Below the pieces are notes generated by a model, which had not been told where the DNA came from, ran no database searches, and was given only the letters and a program-made list of their open reading frames with translations. A stretch of 16,958 nucleotides of DNA, taken from Comamonadaceae bacterium. GTDB taxonomy: Bacteria; Pseudomonadota; Gammaproteobacteria; Burkholderiales; Burkholderiaceae_C. A program made the translations under genes and the position numbers. The stretch is taken from the NCBI GenBank assembly GCA_947458305.1, contig CANGZO010000018.1, positions 1 to 16,958 of the forward strand, in the 5' to 3' direction. Positions 1 through 6,676 of this stretch are shown here, piece by piece. Every line of letters begins with the position of its first letter. Position 1 is the stretch's first letter.

Positions 1-225
1 CTGGCTGCCTTTGCGCAGGTACTGGCCCGCGATCTCGGCGAGCTTGGCAAAAAAGCTGATGCTGTGCCACTCGGTGGCCTCTTTCATCTCGCCGGTTTGC
101 TTGTCTTTGTAGCGGTCGGTGGTGGCCACGCGGATGCTGGTGACCGCATCGCCCGAGGGCAAGTAACGGGTTTCGGGGTCGGCACCCAAGTTGCCGACGA
201 TGATGACTTTGTTGACGGATGCCAT
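1..225 (-). CDS. ssb: Single-stranded DNA-binding protein SSB (5' part only; runs off the left edge)
   Basis: Binds and protects single-stranded DNA in replication, recombination and repair, normally as a homotetramer. The 75 visible residues begin MASVNKVIIVGNLGADPETR and continue through the OB-fold signature (IRVATTDRYKDKQTGEMKEA, then TEWHSISFF), which is diagnostic of bacterial SSB. The ATG at 225 is chosen because GAGGAG sits 5 nt upstream (complement of 231-236). The C-terminal half, including the acidic tail that binds partner proteins, lies outside the window. The MFS gene ending at 304 lies upstream on the same strand with a 78-nt gap; a candidate separate promoter is in that gap. 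The order uvrA, MFS gene, ssb is one I recall from other betaproteobacteria. Identification is secure; only the 3' end is unknown. Confidence 0.97.
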   Translation of the reverse strand, partial: MASVNKVIIVGNLGADPETRYLPSGDAVTSIRVATTDRYKDKQTGEMKEATEWHSISFFAKLAEIAGQYLRKGSQ

Positions 226-249
226 GAAAACTCCTCAATAGATGCGGCA

Positions 250-278
250 ATTATGGGGCCAATCCGGGCCCTTGTCGC
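250..278 (-). promoter_or_regulatory. Candidate sigma70 promoter of ssb
   Basis: Read on the minus strand: -35 GCGACA (278-273), a 17-bp spacer and -10 CATAAT (255-250), matching the consensus at 4/6 and 5/6 positions. The expected start near 243 would give a leader of about 18 nt carrying the GAGGAG Shine-Dalgarno of ssb. Seen by eye only; no transcript evidence. Confidence 0.42.
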
Positions 279-303
279 TCGGTACCGCGCCCGGTCAATG
301 CCC

Positions 304-1491
304 TCAGACCACCGGGCCAATGGGCCGCCCACGGCCCGGCATTTGCATGGGCCAAGCCACACAAAGCCAGACCAGCATGGCCCCGGCACAGCACAAAAAC
401 AGCATCGGGCTGCCCCAAGACTTGACCAGCCAACCGCCACCCAGCCCCCCTACAAAAAATCCCAGCGACTGCAGCGTGTTGTAAACCCCCATGGCTGTGC
501 CGCGCATGCCCTGGGGCGCAATGCGCGAGGCCAAACTGGGCTGGGTCGCCTCCAGGGCATTGAAACCACAGAAAAACACCCACAACACCACCACCATCCA
601 AGTCAGGCCCGGGGTACCGGCCGACTGCACCAGCAAACCAAGCTCCACCACGACCATCAAAACGATCGACAGGAGAAAAACCTTCTTCAGGTACCCTCTC
701 CGCTCAGCGGCAAACACCACCCCCAAGAACAAAAAGGACAAAGAAACAGCTGGCAAATACACCTGCCAGTGCTCCGGCGTCTGCAAGCCCGCCTGCACCA
801 ACAAAGCCGGCACCGACACCCACATGGCCAACTGCACCGCATGCAAGACAAACACGCCCACATTCAGGCGCATCAGGTCGGCATGGGCCAACACATCACG
901 CAGCCGCCCCCGGCCCTGCCCAAGCACTGGCTCGGGCGCAGGGGGCGCACCCCAAATGACCACCCCCACACCCACCAGCGCCAGCACACCCGTCAGCCAG
1001 AACAGGCCTGACAAACCAATCCAGCCTGTCAACAAGGGGGACACCACCAAAGACAAGGCGAACATCAAGCCGATGCTGCCGCCCACCATGGCCATGGCCT
1101 TGGTGCGCACCTCGTCCCGATTCAAGTCGGCCAACAAGGCCGTGACAGCTGCCGACACCGCCCCGGCTCCCTGCAGGCTGCGCCCCACCAACAAACCCAT
1201 CAAGTCTGTGGCCGCTGCCGCCCAAAAGCTGCCCAAAGCAAAAATCAGCAGACCCAGCACGATGACCCGCTTACGGCCAAAACGGTCGGATGCCATGCCG
1301 AAGGGCAGCTGCAACAGGCCCTGCGTCAGGCCATAAATGCCCATGGCCAGGCCCAGCCACACCGGGTCTTCGCCACCGGGGTAGCGGCGTGCCTCGAGGG
1401 CAAAAACCGGCAAAACCAGAAACAAACCCAACATGCGCAGCGCAAAAATGCTGGCCAGCGAGGCACTGGCGCGCCGCTCGGTGGCGGTCAT
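304..1491 (-). CDS. MFS transporter, YajR-like (12-TM DHA1 type, no C-terminal YAM domain)
   Basis: Predicted inner-membrane proton-coupled transporter of 395 residues. The N-terminus reads LGLFLVLPVFALEA followed by GLAMGIYGLTQGLLQLPFG, and motif A is clear at residues 65-75 (GMASDRFGRKR), typical of YajR-like members. About twelve hydrophobic segments can be counted, with a long cytoplasmic loop in the middle. E. coli YajR is around 455 residues with a C-terminal cytoplasmic YAM domain; here the protein stops after the last membrane segment, so that domain is absent. The start at 1491 (MTATERRAS) is chosen because homology-like sequence begins there; no Shine-Dalgarno is visible and the frame stays open far upstream, so the start is uncertain. 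Divergent from uvrA, with ssb downstream. The substrate is unknown; drug or metabolite efflux is a family-level guess. Confidence 0.88.
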   Translation of the reverse strand: MTATERRASASLASIFALRMLGLFLVLPVFALEARRYPGGEDPVWLGLAMGIYGLTQGLLQLPFGMASDRFGRKRVIVLGLLIFALGSFWAAAATDLMGLLVGRSLQGAGAVSAAVTALLADLNRDEVRTKAMAMVGGSIGLMFALSLVVSPLLTGWIGLSGLFWLTGVLALVGVGVVIWGAPPAPEPVLGQGRGRLRDVLAHADLMRLNVGVFVLHAVQLAMWVSVPALLVQAGLQTPEHWQVYLPAVSLSFLFLGVVFAAERRGYLKKVFLLSIVLMVVVELGLLVQSAGTPGLTWMVVVLWVFFCGFNALEATQPSLASRIAPQGMRGTAMGVYNTLQSLGFFVGGLGGGWLVKSWGSPMLFLCCAGAMLVWLCVAWPMQMPGRGRPIGPVV

Positions 1492-1592
1492 GTTCAAAGG
1501 GTCTGAAAAATGGGGGTGCAAAGGGTCGGCCACGACAAGAAGGGCTAAGGGCAAAAAGTCAGAGCGCCATTGTCCCGGATCAGCCCCAGCAC

Positions 1593-1621
1593 GTGACCAC
1601 AACTGCGCCAGCAGGGATAAT
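1593..1621 (+). promoter_or_regulatory. Candidate sigma70 promoter of uvrA
   Basis: -35 GTGACC (1593-1598), 17-bp spacer, -10 GATAAT (1616-1621); 4/6 and 5/6 consensus matches. The start of transcription would fall near 1628, which favours the GTG at 1651 as uvrA start over the TTG at 1630. I saw no CTGT-N8-ACAG LexA box close by, so SOS control is not visible here. Confidence 0.4.
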
Positions 1622-1650
1622 CGAAAGTTTTGCTGATTTGGCCGCCCACT

Positions 1651-4590
1651 GTGAACCTTGTCGATTCCCCTCTCTTGCCCGAAGAACCCGACCGGGCGCT
1701 TTATTTGGCCTCGGCGCTGCGGCAAAGCCACATCAGCGTGCGCGGGGCGCGCACCCACAACCTGAAAAACATCGACCTCGACATCCCGCGCAACCAGTTG
1801 GTGGTCATCACCGGGCTGTCGGGTTCGGGCAAGTCGAGCCTGGCCTTTGACACGCTGTACGCTGAGGGCCAGCGCCGCTATGTGGAAAGCCTGTCGGCCT
1901 ACGCGCGGCAGTTTTTGCAACTGATGGACAAGCCCGATGTGGACCTGATCGAGGGCCTGTCGCCTGCGATTTCCATCGAGCAAAAAGCCACCAGCCACAA
2001 CCCACGCTCCACCGTGGGCACCGTGACCGAAATCCACGACTACCTGCGCCTGCTGTACGCCCGCGCAGGCACGCCTTACTGCCCTGACCACAACCTGCCC
2101 CTGCAGGCCCAAACCGTAAGCCAGATGGTGGACACGGTGTTGGCCCTGCCTGATGACACCAAGCTGATGATCCTGGCGCCCATTGCGCGTGAAAAAAAAG
2201 GCGAGTTTGAAAAAGTGTTTGAGCAGATGCAGGCACTGGGCTATGTGCGCTTTCGCATCAACGGCCAGACGGTGGAGGTGGAAGACCTGCCCACACTCAA
2301 GAAGACAGAGAAACACAACATCGACGTGGTGGTGGACCGCATCAAAGTTCGCTCGGAAGAGGACGCCAAAGCCAGAGACGCCCTGCGCCAGCGCCTGGCC
2401 GAGAGCTTTGAAGCCGCGCTGCAATTGGCCGAACACCGCGCTGTGGCCTTAGAGATGGACACCGGTAAAGAACACCTGTTCAACGCCAAGTTTTCCTGCC
2501 CGGTGTGCACCTACTCCATCAGCGAGCTGGAACCGCGCTTGTTCTCCTTCAACTCGCCCATGGGCGCGTGCCCGACTTGCGATGGCATTGGCAGCATGGC
2601 GTTTTTTGACCCGGAGCGTGTCGTCGCCTTCCCCAGTCTGAGCCTGGCCAGTGGGGCCATCAAGGGCTGGGACCGGCGCAACGGCTTTTACTTCAGCATG
2701 CTCGAAAGCCTGGCCAAGCACTACCAGTTCGACATCGAAACCCCGTTCGAGAAACTCGCGCCCACGCACCAGCAGGTCTTGCTGCACGGCTCAGGCGATC
2801 AAGAGATCAAGTTCAGTTACACCATGGAATCCGGCGCCTCGCAGGGCAAAAAGGTCAGCAAGAAGCACCCGTTTGAAGGCATCATCCCAAACATGACGCG
2901 GCGCTACCGCGAAACCGACTCGGCCGTGGTGCGCGAAGACCTGGCCCGCTACCGCAACATGCAAGCCTGCACCGATTGCAAAGGCACTCGCTTGCGGCGC
3001 GAAGCCCGCCATGTGCGCATTGGCGAAGGCGATCAGGCCCGCGCCATTTACGAGATCAGCCACATCACCCTGGGCGAATCGCAGCAGTATTTTCAGGGCC
3101 TGAAAATGCACGGAGCCAAGGCCGAGATCGCCGACAAGGTGGTGCGCGAGATCGCGCTGCGCCTGAAGTTTTTGAACGATGTGGGCCTGAATTATTTGAG
3201 CCTGGACCGCAACGCCGACACCCTGTCGGGCGGCGAGTCGCAACGCATCCGCCTGGCCAGCCAAATTGGCTCGGGCCTCACGGGCGTGATGTACGTGCTG
3301 GACGAACCCAGCATTGGCCTGCACCAGCGCGACAACGACCGCCTGATTGGTACCCTGCAACACCTGCGCGACATTGGCAACAGTGTGCTGGTGGTGGAGC
3401 ACGACGAAGACATGATCCGCGTGGCCGACCACGTCATCGACATGGGGCCGGGTGCGGGCGTGCACGGCGGGCGTGTGATGGCGCAAGGCACTTGCGCCGA
3501 CATCTTGGCCGCACCCGATTCGGTCACCGGTCAGTACATGTCTGGCCGCAAAAAGATCGAGATTCCCAAACGCCACAAGGCTGGCAAGGACTTCATCGAG
3601 ATCGTGGGCGCGTCGGGCAACAACCTGAAAAACGTGAACGTGAAGTTCCCTGTGGGTCTGCTGACTTGCGTGACTGGCGTGTCGGGCTCAGGCAAATCGA
3701 CGCTGGTCAACGACACGCTATACACCGCCGCGGCCCACCAGATCCACCGTGCGCACGACGAAGCTGCTGCCCACGAAGAGATCAAAGGTTTGGAGCACTT
3801 CGACAAGGTCATCAACGTCGACCAGTCACCCATTGGTCGCACGCCGCGCAGCAACCCCGCCACCTACACAGGCCTGTTCACCCACATCCGCGAGTTGATG
3901 GCCGAAGTGCCTGCTGCACGCGAACGCGGCTACGGCCCGGGGCGTTTCAGTTTCAACGTGAGTGCCTCGTCGGGTGGTGGCCGCTGCGAAGCCTGCCAAG
4001 GCGACGGCATGGTGAAAGTGGAGATGCACTTTTTGCCCGATGTGTACGTGCCCTGCGACGTGTGCCACGGTATGCGCTACAACCGCGAAACTTTGGAAGT
4101 CCAATACAAGGGCCAAAACATCGCCCAGATCCTGAACATGACGGTGGAAGCCGCGCACCAGTTTTTCAGCGCCGTACCCAACATCGCCCGGAAGCTGCAA
4201 ACCCTGCTCGACGTGGGCCTGACCTACATCCGTCTGGGCCAAAGCGCCACGACCTTGTCAGGGGGCGAGGCGCAACGCGTCAAGCTCGCGCTGGAACTGT
4301 CCAAACGCGACACGGGACGCACGCTGTATATCTTGGACGAACCCACCACCGGCTTGCACTTTGCAGACATCGACCTGCTGCTCAAAGTGCTGCACCAGTT
4401 GCGCGACGCGGGCAACACCATCGTCATCATCGAACACAACCTCGACGTGATCAAAACCGCCGACTGGCTGATTGATATGGGGCCTGAAGGCGGCGCAGGC
4501 GGTGGCAACGTACTGGGCGAGGGCACGCCTGAGCAACTGGCCAAAAACAAGGCGAGCTTCACGGGCCATTATTTGGCGCGTTTGCTGTAA
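1651..4590 (+). CDS. uvrA: UvrABC system protein A, excision repair ATPase
   Basis: Damage-recognition subunit of nucleotide excision repair; as a dimer it scans DNA and loads UvrB. With the GTG start the protein has 979 residues (E. coli 940). In order: Walker A of the first ABC module at 55-63 (GLSGSGKSS), the UvrB-binding and insertion region, first zinc-binding Cys set C283/C286/C307/C310, ABC signature LSGGE at 525, second Walker A at 676-684 (GVSGSGKST), second zinc set C779/C782/C802/C805, signature LSGGE at 869 and Walker B ending LYILDEPTTGLH. All ATP- and zinc-binding residues are present. The start is ambiguous: TTG at 1630 and GTG at 1651 are in frame and neither has a good Shine-Dalgarno; a -10-like GATAAT at 1616-1621 favours 1651. 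No terminator is visible after the TAA. Confidence 0.97.
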   Translation: MNLVDSPLLPEEPDRALYLASALRQSHISVRGARTHNLKNIDLDIPRNQLVVITGLSGSGKSSLAFDTLYAEGQRRYVESLSAYARQFLQLMDKPDVDLIEGLSPAISIEQKATSHNPRSTVGTVTEIHDYLRLLYARAGTPYCPDHNLPLQAQTVSQMVDTVLALPDDTKLMILAPIAREKKGEFEKVFEQMQALGYVRFRINGQTVEVEDLPTLKKTEKHNIDVVVDRIKVRSEEDAKARDALRQRLAESFEAALQLAEHRAVALEMDTGKEHLFNAKFSCPVCTYSISELEPRLFSFNSPMGACPTCDGIGSMAFFDPERVVAFPSLSLASGAIKGWDRRNGFYFSMLESLAKHYQFDIETPFEKLAPTHQQVLLHGSGDQEIKFSYTMESGASQGKKVSKKHPFEGIIPNMTRRYRETDSAVVREDLARYRNMQACTDCKGTRLRREARHVRIGEGDQARAIYEISHITLGESQQYFQGLKMHGAKAEIADKVVREIALRLKFLNDVGLNYLSLDRNADTLSGGESQRIRLASQIGSGLTGVMYVLDEPSIGLHQRDNDRLIGTLQHLRDIGNSVLVVEHDEDMIRVADHVIDMGPGAGVHGGRVMAQGTCADILAAPDSVTGQYMSGRKKIEIPKRHKAGKDFIEIVGASGNNLKNVNVKFPVGLLTCVTGVSGSGKSTLVNDTLYTAAAHQIHRAHDEAAAHEEIKGLEHFDKVINVDQSPIGRTPRSNPATYTGLFTHIRELMAEVPAARERGYGPGRFSFNVSASSGGGRCEACQGDGMVKVEMHFLPDVYVPCDVCHGMRYNRETLEVQYKGQNIAQILNMTVEAAHQFFSAVPNIARKLQTLLDVGLTYIRLGQSATTLSGGEAQRVKLALELSKRDTGRTLYILDEPTTGLHFADIDLLLKVLHQLRDAGNTIVIIEHNLDVIKTADWLIDMGPEGGAGGGNVLGEGTPEQLAKNKASFTGHYLARLL

Positions 4591-4666
4591 AAGCGCTGCG
4601 CCTTCACCCCTGACTCAGTTCACACCCATCTGATTTCCCACCACTTTCGAACCCTTGAATGTCATT

Positions 4667-5053
4667 ATGAAAACCGTGATCCGTGCTTTCTTCAGAACCC
4701 TGCGCGTTGTGCTGGGTCCCGTCATGCTGCTCAAAGAACGCCTGACCCAACCGGCTGGCGTTGTGCGCGAAGCTGCGGCACAAGCCAACGTGGACAAGCA
4801 GTGCCAAAGCCTGGCGCTCTACCAGTTCAGCACCTGCCCGTTTTGCATCAAGGTGCGCCAAGAAATACGACGCCTGTCGCTGCCCATAGAAAAGCGCGAT
4901 GCGCAGCACCATGCAGCCAACCGAAATGAATTGCTACAAGGCAGTGGCGCGACCAAGGTCCCGTGCCTGAAGATCACCGAGGCCGATGGTCAAACCCGTT
5001 GGCTGCAAGACTCGACCGAGATCGTGGCTTATTTGCGCGAACGCTTTGCCTGA
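4667..5053 (+). CDS. Glutaredoxin-like thiol-disulfide protein with hydrophobic N-terminal segment
   Basis: Predicted thioredoxin-fold oxidoreductase of 128 residues, probably glutathione-dependent. The fold starts near residue 48 (LALYQFSTCPFC) with a dithiol active site C57-P-F-C60, the cis-proline motif VPCL at 98-101 (with an extra Cys100) and the C-terminal WLQDSTEIVAYLRERF pattern shared by glutaredoxins and GST N-terminal domains. Residues 1-40 are an extension beyond a normal ~85-residue glutaredoxin: a hydrophobic, Arg-containing stretch (AFFRTLRVVLGPVMLL) that could be a membrane-surface helix. The ATG at 4667 is preferred; TTG at 4655 would add four residues. No Shine-Dalgarno is seen; TTGAAT ends 6 nt before the ATG. 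It lies 76 nt after uvrA and 78 nt before the CYTH gene. The partner protein is unknown. Confidence 0.85.
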   Translation: MKTVIRAFFRTLRVVLGPVMLLKERLTQPAGVVREAAAQANVDKQCQSLALYQFSTCPFCIKVRQEIRRLSLPIEKRDAQHHAANRNELLQGSGATKVPCLKITEADGQTRWLQDSTEIVAYLRERFA

Positions 5054-5131
5054 ACACGCAAGCTGAAGGGAAAGATTTTTGCAGGTCGGCGGCTTCAGCC
5101 CCGACAAGCCCCCTGCCCCCGAACGTGACTC

Positions 5132-5746
5132 ATGGAAACCGAACTCAAACTCAGCCTCTCTGCGCCCGAGCTGCCTCGCCTGCTGACCCACCCGATGCTG
5201 GCCACAAGCGCAGACACACAGCGCCTACTCAACACCTATTTCGACACCCCCGACTTGGCTCTGCAACAGCGCCGCATCGCAGTGCGCGAGCGGCTGGCGG
5301 GTGATCAATGGCTGCTCACCGTCAAAACCGCAGGCCACAGCCAAAGCGGCCTGTCGCGCAGGCAAGAGTGGGAAGCGCCAACCACCCCAAGGGCTTTGCA
5401 GTTCGACACATTGGTCGATGACGCTGAGCTGGCGACCGAACTGTTGGCGATGAGGCCGCGTTTGAAGGCGCTGTTTTGCACCGACTTTGAACGCCAGCGC
5501 TGGGTGATTGCCCATGCAGGCGCGCAGATCGAAGTGGCCCTGGACCAAGGTCGCATCCATGTGCCCGGCACCGACCTGAGGGAGCCGCTACTGGAGCTGG
5601 AGTTGGAACTGCTCAGTGGACCGGAAGATGCCCTGATGGCGCTGGCCGATGTGCTGCGCCAAACGCCACAAGGCCCCGTGACGCTTGTGCCCAGCGATTC
5701 GAGCAAAGCGCAGCGGGGCATGGCGCTTTGGAGCAGATCACGCTGA
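5132..5746 (+). CDS. CYTH-domain protein, probable inorganic triphosphatase or related phosphohydrolase
   Basis: 204 residues with the defining ExExK motif at the very N-terminus (E2-T-E4-L-K6) and the further pattern expected of a triphosphate tunnel enzyme: NTYFDTPDLAL, alternating basic and hydrophobic strands (IAVRERLAGDQWLLTVKTAG), an acidic strand LLELELELLSG and a basic segment near the end. Family members hydrolyse tripolyphosphate or other triphosphates with a divalent metal, or act as adenylate or thiamine-triphosphate enzymes; inorganic triphosphatase is the best guess for a proteobacterium. It has only the CYTH domain, whereas E. coli YgiF (433 residues) carries an additional CHAD domain. 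The ATG at 5132 is fixed by the ExExK motif; the Shine-Dalgarno is poor. It is convergent with the thioesterase gene, 22 nt apart, with no clear terminator between. Confidence 0.87.
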   Translation: METELKLSLSAPELPRLLTHPMLATSADTQRLLNTYFDTPDLALQQRRIAVRERLAGDQWLLTVKTAGHSQSGLSRRQEWEAPTTPRALQFDTLVDDAELATELLAMRPRLKALFCTDFERQRWVIAHAGAQIEVALDQGRIHVPGTDLREPLLELELELLSGPEDALMALADVLRQTPQGPVTLVPSDSSKAQRGMALWSRSR

Positions 5747-5768
5747 TCCCCCACTCTGGCCACACACC

Positions 5769-6179
5769 TCAAGCAGCCTGCACCACCGTCAGCAAAGTCT
5801 GACCGTTCGCCACCAGTTTTTCGCCTTCTGCATCCACCGCAAACAAATCGCAGCTGGTGAAGACCTGTGCTTTGCCGGGTTTGACCACCCGAGCACGGGC
5901 TATGAACTTTTGACCCACGGCGGGGCGCAAGCAGTTGACCGAAAAGTTGGCGGCCAACAAGTTCGGTCCCGCCACAGTACCGGCTGCAAAGCCGCAGGCG
6001 GTGTCGATGAGTGTGCCGATCAGGCCCGCGTGCAAGAAGCCTGAGTACTGCCCCACCTCTGCACGCCAGGGCATCTGGATTTCCACAAAGCCGGGTTCAG
6101 CCACGGTCACCTCAATGCCGCACCAGCGGTTGAACTCGGCCATGGCGTTGACTTTTTTCAGCATCTCCAATGGGGTCAT
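5769..6179 (-). CDS. PaaI-like hotdog-fold thioesterase
   Basis: 136-residue hotdog-fold acyl-CoA thioesterase. The catalytic-helix pattern GFLHAGLIGTLIDTACG (about residues 48-63) places H50-A-G52 and D59 where PaaI/YbgC-like enzymes have the HGG and acidic residues; the sheet follows (LLAANFSVNCLRPAVG, FIARARVVKPGKAQVF). Such enzymes release free acid and CoA, often to clear dead-end thioesters. The start at 6179 (MTPLEML) is chosen because AGGAG lies 6 nt upstream and the ATG overlaps the stop of the MerR gene by four bases (ATGA), a sign of translational coupling. An in-frame upstream start at 6209 would add ten residues and lacks this support. The substrate is unknown, but its neighbours (acyl-CoA ligase, acyl-CoA dehydrogenase) suggest an acyl or aryl-CoA. 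Confidence 0.88.
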   Translation of the reverse strand: MTPLEMLKKVNAMAEFNRWCGIEVTVAEPGFVEIQMPWRAEVGQYSGFLHAGLIGTLIDTACGFAAGTVAGPNLLAANFSVNCLRPAVGQKFIARARVVKPGKAQVFTSCDLFAVDAEGEKLVANGQTLLTVVQAA

Positions 6180-6535
6180 GGTTTTCTCCTGGCTTGGTTT
6201 TTGAACCACCCGATGTGGTCCATCAGTTTTTGGCGAAGTGCTTGTTGCTCGGTCATGAGTTGGTCAATCTCGGCTACTCGCACCAAGATCGCCTCGATCA
6301 TGTCTTGCGCTGACAACTTGCCCGCTTTGAAGCGCGGCAAATACTCAGCAATAAAGGGCAGCGAGAAACCCATCTCCCGAGACATGGCGATGAAAATGAC
6401 GTGCTGGACGGTCTTCTCGTCGTACACGCGGTAGCCATTGGGCAATCGCTGGCTTTCAATGAGGCCGTCGGCCTCGTAGCGACGCAAGCGGTGCACCGAC
6501 ACCTGGGTCTTGGCAGAGAGTTCTGAAATCAGCAT
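6176..6535 (-). CDS. MerR-family transcriptional regulator
   Basis: 119-residue DNA-binding regulator. The N-terminal winged helix-turn-helix is typical of the family (MLISELSAKTQVSVHRLRRY, then ADGLIESQRLPNGYRVYDE), followed by the RMGFSL-like segment (REMGFSLPFIAEYL) and a dimerisation coiled coil over roughly residues 80-110. There is no cysteine anywhere in the protein, so it cannot be a Cys-based metal or SoxR-type redox sensor, and there is almost no effector domain. Genes of this short MerR type next to acyl-CoA genes often control acyl-CoA catabolism. It is the first gene of an operon with the thioesterase (stop/start overlap ATGA) and is divergent from the serine hydrolase-ligase operon, which is its likely target. 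No Shine-Dalgarno; an extended -10-like TGCTAGACT ends 6 nt before the ATG. Confidence 0.92.
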   Translation of the reverse strand: MLISELSAKTQVSVHRLRRYEADGLIESQRLPNGYRVYDEKTVQHVIFIAMSREMGFSLPFIAEYLPRFKAGKLSAQDMIEAILVRVAEIDQLMTEQQALRQKLMDHIGWFKNQARRKP

Positions 6536-6541
6536 GAATTC

Positions 6542-6550
6542 AGTCTAGCA
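6542..6550 (-). promoter_or_regulatory. Candidate extended -10 promoter of the MerR gene
   Basis: Minus-strand TGC followed by TAGACT (6547-6542), an extended -10 pattern, ending 6 nt before the ATG at 6535. Transcription would then begin at or within a base or two of the start codon, giving a leaderless or nearly leaderless message. No convincing -35 is visible. Confidence 0.3.
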
Positions 6551-6553
6551 AGG

Positions 6554-6568
6554 CTCGCACAGCGCGAG
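6554..6568. promoter_or_regulatory. Candidate operator palindrome in the merR/hydrolase intergenic region
   Basis: Perfect inverted repeat CTCGC-N5-GCGAG, placed just upstream of the MerR gene's -10-like element. MerR proteins bind dyads of about this size, usually between promoter elements, so autoregulation is possible. Short repeats like this arise by chance in GC-rich DNA; confidence is low. Confidence 0.25.
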
Positions 6569-6644
6569 GGTTATGGCCTTTGACGCATGGGCGACAAGCC
6601 AAGGTGACCGATGCGCCTCAGGTGATATCCCATGCCACAAGGCT

Positions 6645-6659
6645 GGTGTACAAAACACC
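6645..6659. promoter_or_regulatory. Candidate operator or hairpin upstream of the serine hydrolase gene
   Basis: Perfect inverted repeat GGTGT-N5-ACACC, 17 nt before the ATG at 6677 and 7 nt before its GGAG Shine-Dalgarno. It has the same 5-5-5 geometry as the repeat at 6554-6568 but different arms, so the two are not the same binding site. It could be a repressor site or a leader RNA hairpin. Confidence 0.22.
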
Positions 6660-6676
6660 TTCAACTGGAGCACCCG

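Noticed and set aside
1492..2436. Minus-strand open frame upstream of and in frame with the MFS transporter, antisense to uvrA.
   Set aside because: It lies over conserved uvrA coding sequence and has low-complexity His/Gln/Val-rich content typical of the antisense of GC-rich genes; the true MFS start is near 1491.
2976..4475. 499-codon open frame on the plus strand in another frame of uvrA.
   Set aside because: Arg/Pro/His-rich shadow frame over conserved UvrA domains; no recognisable motif or start signal.
5062..5099. Inverted repeat GCTGAAG / CTTCAGC with a 24-nt loop between the glutaredoxin-like and CYTH genes.
   Set aside because: Long loop and no T tract on either side, so not a convincing terminator or attenuator.
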